A DNA stretch of 64,000 bases. Source: Bog-756 sp963699105. GTDB taxonomy: Bacteria > Actinomycetota > Acidimicrobiia > Acidimicrobiales > RAAP-2. Positions 34,118 through 42,411 of the stretch are shown here, in pieces. The stretch is from positions 1,116,001-1,180,000 of the forward strand of contig CAVOTI010000001.1 of the NCBI GenBank assembly GCA_963699105.1, written 5' to 3'. The notes under the pieces are model-generated. The model had not been told where the DNA came from. It made no database searches and saw only the letters and a list, made by a program, of their open reading frames with translations. The position numbers and the translations under genes were made by a program. Every line of letters begins with the position of its first letter. The first letter of the stretch is position 1.

Positions 34118-35764
34118 GTGGACATCTTGGTGGTGGTGGGGCCCGGACCACCACCGGCGTTGCTCGAGACCAGAGCCGGGTGGATCGTCCACCTGGCCGA
34201 TCCGTCCGACTCGGCCCCACTGATCGCCGAACTGCGCGGGCACATCCCGCGACTGGTGGGTGTTTTCGGAGATGATCTGGCCACCGGGCCCGTCGTCGGC
34301 CACATCCACGACGCCGGCCTGCCCGTCGTACTGTTCAGTGACGGTTCGGTCGAGGTGCCCTCCGGCGTCGAGATCTGGCCGCTCACCGAACCGGGACCGG
34401 CCATGGAGGTGGCCGACACCCTCATCGATCTGATAGGCGAAACGCCGCTGGTCCGCCTGGGCCGGACCGGACGCCATCTCCGGTGTCACCTCCTGGCCAA
34501 GCTCGAATACCTGAACCCGGGCGGCAGCGTGAAGGACCGCCCGGCGCTGGCCATGATCAGAGCGGCCGAGGCCGAAGGGCTCCTCCAACGGGGCAGCACC
34601 ATCGTCGAACCGACCTCCGGCAATACCGGCGTGGGCCTGGCCATGGTCGCCGCCCAGCGCGGATACCGATGCATCTTCACCATGCCGGACAAGATCGGCG
34701 AGGAGAAGCGCCAGCTCCTGCGGGCGTTCGGGGCCAGGGTCATCATCTGCCCCACGGCGGTCGATCCGAGTCACCCCGACTCCTACTACTCGGTGGCCGA
34801 CCGGATCACCGGCGAGATCCCGGGGGCATTCCAACCCAACCAGTACCGGAACTCGGCGAACCCGGCTGCTCACGAGCTGTCGACCGGACCCGAGATCTGG
34901 CGGCAGACGGCCGGACGGGTGACCCACTTCGTGGCCGGGGTGGGCACCGGAGGGACGATCAGCGGGGTCGGCCGCTACCTGAAGTCGCAAAATCCGGCGG
35001 TCCAAGTCATCGCGGCCGACCCGGAGGGATCCATCTACTCGGGGGGCGGGGGCCGGCCCTACCTGGTCGAGGGGATCGGGGAGGACTTCTGGCCCAGCAC
35101 CTACGACCCCTCGACGGTGGATCAGGTGGTGGCCGTGTCCGACAGCGACTCGTTCCTCACCGCCCGCCGGGTCACCGCCGAAGAGGGGATGATCGTGGGT
35201 GGTTCGTGCGGCACCGCCGTCTGGGCCGCCCTGCACATCGGCGAGACACTGGGGCCCGACGACGTGGTGGTGGTGCTGGTGCCCGACTCGGGGCGCGGCT
35301 ACCTGTCCAAGCTGTACGACGACCACTGGATGATCGACCACGGGTTCGCCCGGGCCCAGGGAACCACGGCCGAGGCGGTGTTGGCGGCCAAGGGCGACCG
35401 TCTCCCGCCACTGGTGCACATCCACCCCGAAGAGACGGTGCGGGCCGCCATCGCCCTCCTCGAGGAGTACGGCGTCTCCCAGGTGCCGGTGGTCAAGGCC
35501 GAACCGCCCCTGGCCCTGGCCGAGGTGGTCGGCTCGATCACCGACCGCCGGCTGCTCGAACACGCACTACACGACAGCGACGGCCTGGACATGGCCGTCG
35601 GTTCGGTGATGGGACCGCCCCTGGCCACGGTGGGCCACAGCGAGGCGGTCGAGGGCATCGCCGCCCGGCTGGAGACGAACAGTGCCCTGCTCGTTCTGGA
35701 CGGAGGCCATCCCATCGGCATCGTGACCCGATCCGACCTTCTCGCCTTTTTGGGAAGGCACTGA
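34118..35764 (+). CDS. Cystathionine beta-synthase with an extra N-terminal domain
   Basis: About 548 residues from a GTG at 34118 (another at 34103). The catalytic part starts at about residue 96 with MEVADTLIDLIGETPLVRLGR; PGGSVKDRPAL holds the PLP lysine, TSGNTGVGLA the PLP phosphate/Asn loop, and GVGTGGTISGVGRYL the phosphate-binding loop. Two CBS domains close the protein (about 430-548). The first 95 residues, DILVVVGPGPPPALLETRAGWIVHLADPS and onward, look coding and resemble none of the usual N-termini. The enzyme condenses serine and homocysteine. It leads an operon with the cystathionine lyase gene four bases later. Confidence 0.85.
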   Translation: MDILVVVGPGPPPALLETRAGWIVHLADPSDSAPLIAELRGHIPRLVGVFGDDLATGPVVGHIHDAGLPVVLFSDGSVEVPSGVEIWPLTEPGPAMEVADTLIDLIGETPLVRLGRTGRHLRCHLLAKLEYLNPGGSVKDRPALAMIRAAEAEGLLQRGSTIVEPTSGNTGVGLAMVAAQRGYRCIFTMPDKIGEEKRQLLRAFGARVIICPTAVDPSHPDSYYSVADRITGEIPGAFQPNQYRNSANPAAHELSTGPEIWRQTAGRVTHFVAGVGTGGTISGVGRYLKSQNPAVQVIAADPEGSIYSGGGGRPYLVEGIGEDFWPSTYDPSTVDQVVAVSDSDSFLTARRVTAEEGMIVGGSCGTAVWAALHIGETLGPDDVVVVLVPDSGRGYLSKLYDDHWMIDHGFARAQGTTAEAVLAAKGDRLPPLVHIHPEETVRAAIALLEEYGVSQVPVVKAEPPLALAEVVGSITDRRLLEHALHDSDGLDMAVGSVMGPPLATVGHSEAVEGIAARLETNSALLVLDGGHPIGIVTRSDLLAFLGRH

Positions 35765-35767
35765 TCG

Positions 35768-36955
35768 ATGGAAGCGGCGGACGGACCGGCCGAGGCGGCT
35801 CCACCTCGAGCCGAGCTCGGGTTCGAGACCCGGGCCATCCACGCCGGACAGCCACCCGACCCGGGCACGGGGGCGGTGGTGACGCCGATATTCCAGACGT
35901 CGACCTACGCCCAGGCGGGCGACGGACCGGCCCCCCGCTACGAGTACAGCCGTTCGGCCAACCCGACCCGGACCGCCCTGGAGTCGTGCCTCTCGGATCT
36001 GGAGGGCGTCACCTTCGGGTCGGCGTTCGCCAGTGGGTTGGCCGCCGAGGACGCCGTGCTGCGGTGCCTCGAGCCCGGCGACCACGTCATCGTGGGCAAC
36101 GAGTTGTACGGCGGTACCTACCGACTCCTCAACGAAGTGCATGCGCCAGCTGGCCTGGCCTTCACGGCGGTCGCCCTCGATGATCCCGACGCTCTTGGGA
36201 AGGCGTGGCGACCGACGACCCGCATGGTCTTCATGGAGACCCCGACCAACCCCCTGCTGCGGGTGGTCGGCATCGGCCCGGTGGCCCGATTGGCCCACGA
36301 CCGCGGGGCCCTGGTGGTGGTGGACAACACCTTCGCCACTCCGTATCTCCAACAGCCCGTCGCTCACGGTGCCGATGTCGTCGTGCACTCCACCACCAAG
36401 TACCTGAGCGGCCACAGTGACGTGATCGGAGGATTCGTGGCCACCGCCAACGAGCGGATCGCCGAGCGGGTCGCCTTTCTCCAGAACGCCACCGGGGCCG
36501 TCCCCGGCCCCCTTGACTGCTTTCTCGTCCTACGCGGTATCAAGACGCTGGCCGTGCGGATGGGCCGGCACTGCCAGAACGCCGCGGCGGTGGCCGATGC
36601 ACTGGCCGGGCACCCGGTGGTCGACCGTCTCTACTTCCCCGGGCTGGCCGGACATGCCGGCCACGACACCGCCAGGTCACAGATGAAAGGGTTCGGGGGC
36701 ATGGTGTCCTTCACCGTGCACGGTGGCGAGGCGGCGGCCCGAGCCGTTTCGCAGTCGACCCGGATCTTCACCTTGGCCGAATCGCTGGGGGCGGTCGAAT
36801 CGCTGATCGGACACCCGCACCGGATGACCCATGCCTCCCTCATCGGCTCCCCCCTGGCCGTCGACCCGGCGTTGATCCGGCTGTCGATTGGCCTCGAAGA
36901 CAGCGACGACCTGATCAGCGACCTGCGAGAGGCGTTGGACGCCGCCGCGGGATGA
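35768..36955 (+). CDS. Cystathionine gamma-lyase/synthase
   Basis: 395 residues from the ATG at 35768, three bases after the CBS stop. GFETRAIHAGQPPDPGTGAVVTPIFQTSTYAQ is the classic entry; YEYSRSANPTR, ETPTNPLLRVV, DNTFATPYLQQPVAHGADVVVHSTTKYLSGHSDVIGG (PLP lysine in TTKY) and PHRMTHASL are conserved. The arrangement with CBS suggests gamma-lyase, releasing cysteine from cystathionine, but synthase activity cannot be excluded. It completes a reverse transsulfuration route. Confidence 0.9.
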   Translation: MEAADGPAEAAPPRAELGFETRAIHAGQPPDPGTGAVVTPIFQTSTYAQAGDGPAPRYEYSRSANPTRTALESCLSDLEGVTFGSAFASGLAAEDAVLRCLEPGDHVIVGNELYGGTYRLLNEVHAPAGLAFTAVALDDPDALGKAWRPTTRMVFMETPTNPLLRVVGIGPVARLAHDRGALVVVDNTFATPYLQQPVAHGADVVVHSTTKYLSGHSDVIGGFVATANERIAERVAFLQNATGAVPGPLDCFLVLRGIKTLAVRMGRHCQNAAAVADALAGHPVVDRLYFPGLAGHAGHDTARSQMKGFGGMVSFTVHGGEAAARAVSQSTRIFTLAESLGAVESLIGHPHRMTHASLIGSPLAVDPALIRLSIGLEDSDDLISDLREALDAAAG

Positions 36956-36961
36956 CCTGGA

Positions 36962-37684
36962 CTACCGCCCCTCGACGACGATCGTGAGCCGCCACGGCGC
37001 ATCCGGCCTGTCCGTCGGTGGAACGGCAACGGTGGCTGTACCGACGGCGTGGGTCCGGAAGGTGAGCTCACCGCCTCCCGTTCCTCCCTGCGATACCAGG
37101 GTCAGGACCGTGGGCCGGTCCCGACCCCTCCCGATGACGGCACGTCGCCAACCACCGTCGGTCGGGGCCAGCACGACGAGAACGTTCTGGTCCACCCGGG
37201 CGGTGACGACCGTCCCACTGGGCTTGTCGTAGACCGTCGCCGCCGGGGCCAGTGAACCGCCGGCCGAGAACGCAGGTGGGTAGGCTCCGTGGGAGGGCGT
37301 CGGCGAAATCGGGTTGTCCGACGATCCCTCCGGGGCCTGCGAGGTCCCCCCGGTGTCGGCGGAGCCGGCCGAACTGGCGGAGCCGGCCGAACTGGCGGAG
37401 CCGTTCCTGTTGGTCCCGTTGGTCCCGGCGGTCTTTGGCCGGAACGGACCCGACCCGGCATGAGTCCCAGGAGGACCCGAGGCGCTCGACGCCGACACGT
37501 GACCGGCGGGGGCGGTGATCCGTACGGTGGTCACCAGCACCACCAGGGCCAGCACCACCACGGCGGCGGTGGCACCCGCCATCCGGCGTCGGTGGCGACG
37601 TCCGAGGGCTTCGGCCCGTCGGCCGACCTCGGCCCGGTAGGACTCCATCGTCCCCGACGGCGGGGGGATGTCTCGTTCAGGCAT
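36962..37684 (-). CDS. Membrane partner of the sigma factor, anti-sigma-like
   Basis: 240 residues from the ATG at 37684, overlapping the sigma-factor stop by eight bases (ATGCCTGA). A basic cytosolic N-terminus (RRAEALGRRHRRR) is followed by one membrane helix (about 37-58). Residues about 70-130 are a Ser/Ala/Gly/Pro-rich extracytoplasmic stretch with SAGSAS and NG repeats. The last 100 residues form an extracytoplasmic beta-rich domain. No classic ZAS motif (H-x3-C-x2-C) is present. The position suggests it controls the sigma factor; the mode is unknown. Confidence 0.65.
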   Translation of the reverse strand: MPERDIPPPSGTMESYRAEVGRRAEALGRRHRRRMAGATAAVVVLALVVLVTTVRITAPAGHVSASSASGPPGTHAGSGPFRPKTAGTNGTNRNGSASSAGSASSAGSADTGGTSQAPEGSSDNPISPTPSHGAYPPAFSAGGSLAPAATVYDKPSGTVVTARVDQNVLVVLAPTDGGWRRAVIGRGRDRPTVLTLVSQGGTGGGELTFRTHAVGTATVAVPPTDRPDAPWRLTIVVEGR

Positions 37685-38210
37685 TGGCCAGATCACCCAT
37701 GTCGCGGTCGGCCAGCTCACGACGGAGCGCCACCAGCCCCCGGCTGGCGTGTTGCTTCACCGTTCCGGGAGAACAGCCCAGGGAGGCGGCGATCTCCAAT
37801 TCGGTCATGTCGAGGAAGTAGCGCATGGCCACCACCTCCCGCTGCCGCTTGGGCAGTTTGACGAGGGCCTGCCTCAGCACCATCCCGTCCTCGGTCTGGT
37901 AGTCGGAGGTGCCGAGCCGGCCGAGCAGATCATGGTTCCTCCGTCGCTGCGCCCTCCGCCACAGGTCGATGGACAGGTTGGTCGCCACTTTCACCACCCA
38001 CGGGTCCGGTGTCGGGTCGAGCCGGTCCCAGTCGCGCAGGGCCCGAGCCATGGTGTCCATTGCCACATCTTCTGCATCCTCTCGACTCCTCAGCATCCGG
38101 AAGCTCACCCGGTAGGCGCGTTTCAACAGACGCTCGAAGGCGACCTCGTAGGTCTCAGACTCGGCCTTGTCATACTCCGGTGCCTCGGGGGTCGGTGCCT
38201 CAGGGGTCAC
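37677..38210 (-). CDS. SigE-type ECF RNA polymerase sigma factor
   Basis: 177 residues from a GTG at 38210. Region 2: RAYRVSFRMLRSREDAEDVAMDTMARALRDWDRLDPTPDPWVVKVATNLSIDLWRR. Region 4: LPKRQREVVAMRYFLDMTELEIAASLGCSPGTVKQHASRGLVALRREL, the -35-binding helix-turn-helix. The first 18 residues are Pro/Glu-rich. It belongs to the short SigE/SigM-like actinobacterial group. It is cotranscribed and translationally coupled with the membrane protein that follows. The promoters it reads are unknown. Confidence 0.9.
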   Translation of the reverse strand: MTPEAPTPEAPEYDKAESETYEVAFERLLKRAYRVSFRMLRSREDAEDVAMDTMARALRDWDRLDPTPDPWVVKVATNLSIDLWRRAQRRRNHDLLGRLGTSDYQTEDGMVLRQALVKLPKRQREVVAMRYFLDMTELEIAASLGCSPGTVKQHASRGLVALRRELADRDMGDLANA

Positions 38211-38398
38211 GCTTCATCGCCTGCACTACGAACGAGAGCCCGTGGAGGTTGACAGCCGGTTACCGGGATGGGATCGGCCCGGATCATCGGGGGCCGGGGG
38301 TGCCCGTCGGGTCGGGTCACCGACCCCACCGGGTGCCGGCCGACCCCGCTCACCCGGACGGCGGCAATCGGTGTGCGGTCAGGCCGGGGGTGCGGAGG

Positions 38399-38644
38399 TC
38401 AGGCCGGTCGGCGGAGCAGATGCTGCTCATAGCCGTCGCCCGTGGTGCGCTGGGACACCAGCTCCCAGCCGTCCAGCCCCACCACCGCCTCACCCACAAC
38501 CTGGGCGTCCTCGGTGGTACTCGGCTCGGGCAGGACCAACAGTCGGTAACGAAAGGGCGACGCCTCGGTTGCCACAGCGCGGAAAACTACCGGCGCCGGC
38601 GGGAGACGTCCAGCGTGGAGAAGAACATCCAGTTCAGGCCGCAT
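38399..38644 (-). CDS. Small protein of unknown function
   Basis: 81 residues from the ATG at 38644, with a G-rich stretch (GGTGCTGGGGGG) before it as a likely ribosome site. Strand-helix pattern (PFRYRLLVLPEPSTTEDAQVVGEAVVGLDGWELVSQ) is compatible with a small alpha/beta protein. Codon usage agrees with surrounding genes. Between the sigma gene and this gene, 38211-38398, I see no other feature. Confidence 0.55.
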   Translation of the reverse strand: MRPELDVLLHAGRLPPAPVVFRAVATEASPFRYRLLVLPEPSTTEDAQVVGEAVVGLDGWELVSQRTTGDGYEQHLLRRPA

Positions 38645-38749
38645 CCCCCCAGCACCAGCACAGACCCGGGATCATCGCCGGCCGGCAGTGCCCGGTCCCC
38701 TCCCCTTCCCGTCGGGGACGTCGGGCCGGGGTGGGGCAGAGTAGAGGCC

Positions 38750-40120
38750 GTGGTCACCAGTCCCGTGCTCGTCGACCGGCTCCGCCAGGTCGTGGGTCCC
38801 CATGTGATCGTCGACGACGACGTGATCGCTCAGTACACGACCGACTGGACGGGCCGGTTCGAAGGGCGATCGGTGGCCGTGGTGAGACCCGGCTCCACCG
38901 AGGAGGTGGCGGGAGTCGTCCTCGTCTGCCGGGAGCTGGGCGTCCCCCTCGTCCCCCAAGGAGGGAACACCGGTCTGGTCGGTGGGGGCGTGCCCCTCGA
39001 CGACGAAGTGGTACTCAGCCTTCGTCGGTTGGGAGATCTGCACGTCGACCCCGGCGCCGGTCAGGCGACAGCCGGCGCCGGGGTGACGCTCTCGGCGTTG
39101 CGCCAGGCGGCCTCGGCCGGCGGGTGGGCCTACGGGGTCGACCTGGCCAGCCGGGACTCGGCGACCGTGGGGGGGATGATCGCCACCAATGCCGGTGGAA
39201 CCCGCGTGCTGCGCTACGGGGACACCCGGGCTCAAGTGCTCGGGGTCGAGGCCGTGCTCGGTACCGGGTCGGTCGTGTCGCACCTGGGCGGGCTGGTGAA
39301 GGACAACACCGGCTACCACCTCTCCGGCCTGATGTGTGGCAGCGAGGGGACTCTGGCCGTGGTGACGGCGGCCCGGCTGCTCCTCGTGCCCGCTCTCACC
39401 CACCGGACCGTCGCCGTGCTGGCCTTCCCTTCGGTGTCGGACGCCGTGGCTGCGTCGGCCCGCTTGCGACGGACGCTTCCGACGCTCGAGGCTGCCGAGC
39501 TCTTCCTTCGGTCGGGACTCGGGCTGGTGTGCTCGGCCACGGGGATGCCGGCACCGTTCGAGGATCGCCATCCGGCCTACCTGCTGGTCGAGGCGGCCGA
39601 TCTCACCGACCCGACCGGGGCGTTGGCCGAGGCTACGGAATCGGTCGACCACGTCCTCGACACGGTGGTGGCAACCGATCCGTCGCGGCGGGCCGAACTG
39701 TGGCGGTATCGCGAAGCACACACCGAAGCCATCAACACCCTCGGACCCCCCCACAAGCTCGACGTCACGCTGCCGCAGGGTTCGCTGGCCGAGTTCATCG
39801 ACCGGGCCCCGGCAACCGTGCACTCGGTCGCCCCCGGAGCACGGACCTGGTTGTTCGGACACGCCGGGGACGGCAACGTCCACGTGAACGTGAGCGGCCT
39901 GGCCCCCGACGACGACCGGGTGGACGACGAGATCCTCCATCTGGTGGCCGATTTCGGCGGAAGCATCAGCGCCGAACACGGCATCGGCACGGCCAAGCGA
40001 CGGTGGCTCCACCTGTCCCGCTCCGACGCTGAAATCGGGGCATTCAGGGCACTCAAGCAGGCACTCGACCCCGACGGCGTCCTCAATCCCCACGTGCTCC
40101 TCCCGCCGTTGGAGGCATGA
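38750..40120 (+). CDS. FAD-linked oxidase, GlcD/LDH-type
   Basis: 456 residues from a GTG at 38750. The FAD-binding PCMH fold is shown by VAVVRPGSTEEVAGVVLVCRELGVPLVPQGGNTGLVGGGVP and GGMIATNAGGTRVLRYG, with YHLSGLMCGSEGTLAVVT. The C-terminal substrate domain ends ISAEHGIGTAKRRWLHLSRSDAE and LDPDGVLNPHVLLP, the signature of GlcD, D-lactate dehydrogenase and 2-hydroxyglutarate dehydrogenase members. It oxidises a D-2-hydroxy acid and gives a 2-oxo acid. No GlcE/F partners are nearby, so a single-subunit type is likely. Confidence 0.9.
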   Translation: MVTSPVLVDRLRQVVGPHVIVDDDVIAQYTTDWTGRFEGRSVAVVRPGSTEEVAGVVLVCRELGVPLVPQGGNTGLVGGGVPLDDEVVLSLRRLGDLHVDPGAGQATAGAGVTLSALRQAASAGGWAYGVDLASRDSATVGGMIATNAGGTRVLRYGDTRAQVLGVEAVLGTGSVVSHLGGLVKDNTGYHLSGLMCGSEGTLAVVTAARLLLVPALTHRTVAVLAFPSVSDAVAASARLRRTLPTLEAAELFLRSGLGLVCSATGMPAPFEDRHPAYLLVEAADLTDPTGALAEATESVDHVLDTVVATDPSRRAELWRYREAHTEAINTLGPPHKLDVTLPQGSLAEFIDRAPATVHSVAPGARTWLFGHAGDGNVHVNVSGLAPDDDRVDDEILHLVADFGGSISAEHGIGTAKRRWLHLSRSDAEIGAFRALKQALDPDGVLNPHVLLPPLEA

Positions 40121-40172
40121 GCCGGAACCGGTCGCCGGCTCCCGATGGCAACCCGAGGTCTATCCTGGATCC

Positions 40173-40637
40173 ATGACCAAGCTGCCGCCTCCGGTGGTCG
40201 CCCCAGGTGCGCCTCCTGGCACCGTGGACGAGGTGTTGGCGCTGGTACGGGCCCAGGGAGGCCGGGCCACGCCGTCGCGGCGGACCCTCCTCGAGATCCT
40301 CTTCACGACCGATCGCCACCTCACGGCCGAGGAGCTGGCGGCCACCGTCCAGAGACGGTCACCCGACGTCCACCTGTCCACCATCTACCGCAACCTCGAG
40401 GAACTGGAGCGGCTGGGCGTGGTGGTCCACACCCACCTCGGCCACGGGCCCCTCGCCTACCAGCTGGCCACCCACGCCCATGCCCATTTCATCTGCAAGG
40501 AGTGCGGGAAGCGGATCGAGGCCAGGGACGAGCTGTTCGAGGACCTGACCCGCCGGGCCGGTAAGGAGACGGGGTTCGTCGTCGACCCCCACCACGTGGC
40601 CATCTTCGGCACGTGCTCGGAGTGCTCCTCGCCCTAG
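40173..40637 (+). CDS. Fur-family metalloregulator
   Basis: 154 residues from the ATG at 40173. The DNA-binding domain includes ATPSRRTLLEILFTTDRHLTAEELAATV and HLSTIYRNLEELERLG (recognition helix). The metal side has HLGHGPLAYQLATHAHAHFICKECGKRIEARDEL and a C-terminal zinc pair GTCSECSS. The His-rich loop and the pattern suggest Zur- or Fur-type control of metal uptake. It is separate from the catalase-linked Fur. A strong hairpin follows 80 bases past the stop. Confidence 0.85.
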   Translation: MTKLPPPVVAPGAPPGTVDEVLALVRAQGGRATPSRRTLLEILFTTDRHLTAEELAATVQRRSPDVHLSTIYRNLEELERLGVVVHTHLGHGPLAYQLATHAHAHFICKECGKRIEARDELFEDLTRRAGKETGFVVDPHHVAIFGTCSECSSP

Positions 40638-40715
40638 GCCCTGCCTGGGCGGGCTCGGTGCCGGAGAGGCCCGGTGCCCGGAGTCTCAGCCGGGAGTCTC
40701 AGCAGTGGCCGATCA

Positions 40716-40760
40716 CTTTTCCATTTAACATACCGACCGTCAGTACGTTAAATGGAAAAG
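40716..40760. terminator. AT-rich perfect inverted repeat between convergent genes
   Basis: A 14-base arm CTTTTCCATTTAAC at 40716-40729 pairs exactly with GTTAAATGGAAAAG at 40747-40760; three more base pairs (TAC/GTA) extend the stem after one mismatch. The loop is about nine bases. It is the most AT-rich structure in this stretch and lies between the Fur gene and the convergent lipoprotein gene, so a bidirectional terminator is the simplest reading. It could also be a relic of a small mobile element. Confidence 0.55.
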
Positions 40761-40792
40761 GTAGGGGACGAGGGAGAGCGAGGGGATCGCCG

Positions 40793-41266
40793 TCACGGGC
40801 CGGCCGCGGTGACGACCACGGTCCCGAGCCAGGCGGGCATCATCGTGTCGCTGGCCGGTGTCACCGTCGCCGAGAGGGTGCTGGTGCCCGGCGCCCTGGC
40901 CAGCAACACCGTGCGGGTGCCGTGGTTCGGCAAGGTCACCGAGCACTCTTGGCCCACCACCGTCGGATCTCCCCGACGGATCGGGGTCTCCTCTTCGTCG
41001 CTCCAGGGAGGCACCAGGACCACCAGGCGGGTTCCGACCGGCACGATGACAGTCGGGGCCGGCGACGTATCGGTAAGGGTGATGGAGGGAGAGTCGGCCG
41101 GTGACGAACACGATGCACCGGTGGCATCCGTCTTGGTCGTGCCCGGCGCAGCCGTTCCCCCCGGACCGGCCGACGAACCGCAGGCCGCCATCACCAGGGC
41201 GGCGGTTGCCACGACGAGCCCGGTGAGGACCGTGCCCTTTCGACGTCTGAGACCTTGTCGTTCCAC
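40793..41266 (-). CDS. Small lipoprotein
   Basis: 157 residues from a GTG at 41266, with a ribosome site GGAGG six bases upstream; an open frame upstream lacks such support. The signal peptide RRRKGTVLTGLVVATAALVMAAC has a lipobox ending at Cys29. A Gly/Ala/Thr linker precedes a beta-rich domain (PTVIVPVGTRLVVLVPPW, CSVTLPNHGTRTVLLARAPGTSTLSATVTP) resembling an Ig-like or BACON-type fold. It should be on the outer face of the membrane. Function unknown. Confidence 0.7.
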   Translation of the reverse strand: MERQGLRRRKGTVLTGLVVATAALVMAACGSSAGPGGTAAPGTTKTDATGASCSSPADSPSITLTDTSPAPTVIVPVGTRLVVLVPPWSDEEETPIRRGDPTVVGQECSVTLPNHGTRTVLLARAPGTSTLSATVTPASDTMMPAWLGTVVVTAAGP

Positions 41267-41394
41267 CCGAACCTCCGACGGCCGGCTTTCGCTCCAACCC
41301 CTCCCCCGACTACGAACGATGACAGGTATTTCGTTGACGTGGGATTCGGTTACGGCCCGGCCCCCGGGCGTCGAATACTCCCTACACTTGGTCC

Positions 41395-41574
41395 ATGCCC
41401 ACGCCCGTTGGCCCGGTCCCGCCCGGCCCGGACGATCCCGACCTGTGGGACTGGGACGGGGACGAGGACGGCGAGGGGGACGATGTTCGTTACCGACTCC
41501 GGCCGTGGCGTCTGCTTCTGGTCGGGACCATCGTGGTGGCACTCGTGCTCCTGGTGGTGGTCAGCGTTCTGTAG
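41395..41574 (+). CDS. Small acidic single-pass membrane protein
   Basis: A 59-residue frame that is short but well formed, from the ATG at 41395 to the TAG at 41572. Residues about 9-31 are Pro/Asp/Glu/Gly-rich and strongly acidic (DPDLWDWDGDEDGEGDD). A basic patch (RYRLRPWR) precedes one hydrophobic helix of about 20 residues that runs to the C-terminus. By the positive-inside rule the acidic head is cytosolic. It sits between a lipoprotein and a zinc-binding miniprotein. No known family. Confidence 0.55.
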   Translation: MPTPVGPVPPGPDDPDLWDWDGDEDGEGDDVRYRLRPWRLLLVGTIVVALVLLVVVSVL

Positions 41575-41669
41575 CGAGGACGGCTTGTCGACCGGCCGAA
41601 AATCCCGCCAAGACAACGGCCGCGTTTACGGGCACACTGAGGGGAGTACCAGAGAAAGGAGAACGGGTC

Positions 41670-42050
41670 ATGGAAATCCAACGCCATTACCCTATTCAGA
41701 CGTTCGATCCCCTCCTTCGCGACCTCGTCGGCTGGGGGCTGGTGGAGCGGCAGGACCAGGAGGCCGCCGGACCGTGGCAGCTGGTGCCCGATGCCCAGCG
41801 GCGTCTCGACGAGCTCCTTTCGCCAACTCTGATCCCGAGCGTCGGGGCCGACGTCTTCCTCAACCGCCTGTGCGGCCAATGCCACCAGCGGGGACTGACC
41901 CGGCTTCGGGGGGAAAGCTACCTCTGCAACACCTGCCTCGCCGAACAGCCGCAGCCGCCCGAGGCCGAGCTCGCCCCGTCGTCTCCTGCCGAGCACGGCC
42001 ACTTCTGGCGCCGGAACCGACAGCGGCAGCCGGCCCCTCTGGCCAGCTGA
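41670..42050 (+). CDS. Small protein with a two-CxxC zinc-binding module
   Basis: 126 residues from the ATG at 41670, supported by a ribosome site AAAGGAGA. The first half (IQTFDPLLRDLVGWGLVERQD...WQLVPDAQRRLDELL) resembles a winged-helix segment. The second half has LCGQCHQRGLTRLRGESYLCNTC, four cysteines in two CxxC pairs. The tail is Pro/Gln/Arg-rich. This could be a small DNA- or RNA-associated regulator, a guess from the layout. A strong hairpin follows at 42175. Confidence 0.65.
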   Translation: MEIQRHYPIQTFDPLLRDLVGWGLVERQDQEAAGPWQLVPDAQRRLDELLSPTLIPSVGADVFLNRLCGQCHQRGLTRLRGESYLCNTCLAEQPQPPEAELAPSSPAEHGHFWRRNRQRQPAPLAS

Positions 42051-42174
42051 CCCCATCCGTTTCCGAGGTGGGCCGACCCTCGGCATCGGGGCGGGGTGCA
42101 CCCCACCGAGAAGTCAGGCCAGGTCCGGTCGGGGACGGCCGGGGACGGTGGTCGGGGGCGGCCGACGTTTGAGG

Positions 42175-42220
42175 GAGCGCCCTCGCGCTGGGGAAGGGAA
42201 TAGCCCAGCGCGAGGCGCTC
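42175..42220. terminator. GC-rich hairpin with arms of about 17 bases
   Basis: GAGCGCC-CTCGCGCTGGG at 42175-42192 pairs with CCCAGCGCGAGGCGCTC at 42204-42220, apart from one extra C; the loop is 11 bases. It lies between the plus-strand gene that ends at 42050 and the minus-strand gene that ends at 42412. It has no T-run but is strong enough to stop RNA polymerase. The rest of 42051-42411 holds nothing else that I can support. Confidence 0.55.
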
Positions 42221-42411
42221 ACACCTCATGGCCCACCGACATCCGCACGCGATGAGTGCTCCGGACCAATTCCCGTTCTACCAGTCGCCGATCGGCACTG
42301 CCATCACAGGACGTTGAATCTTCGATGAACCTTTTGTGGCACCGGAGCAGCCAAAAAGCGGTGCCTCTTCCCCGGGCCGGCCGACGGTCCGCACTGGTCG
42401 AGCTCCGGCGG

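Noticed and set aside
38009..38749. Plus-strand upstream extension of the GlcD-type oxidase frame
   Set aside because: It is antisense to the sigma-factor gene and the 81-residue gene; the oxidase similarity begins at 38750.
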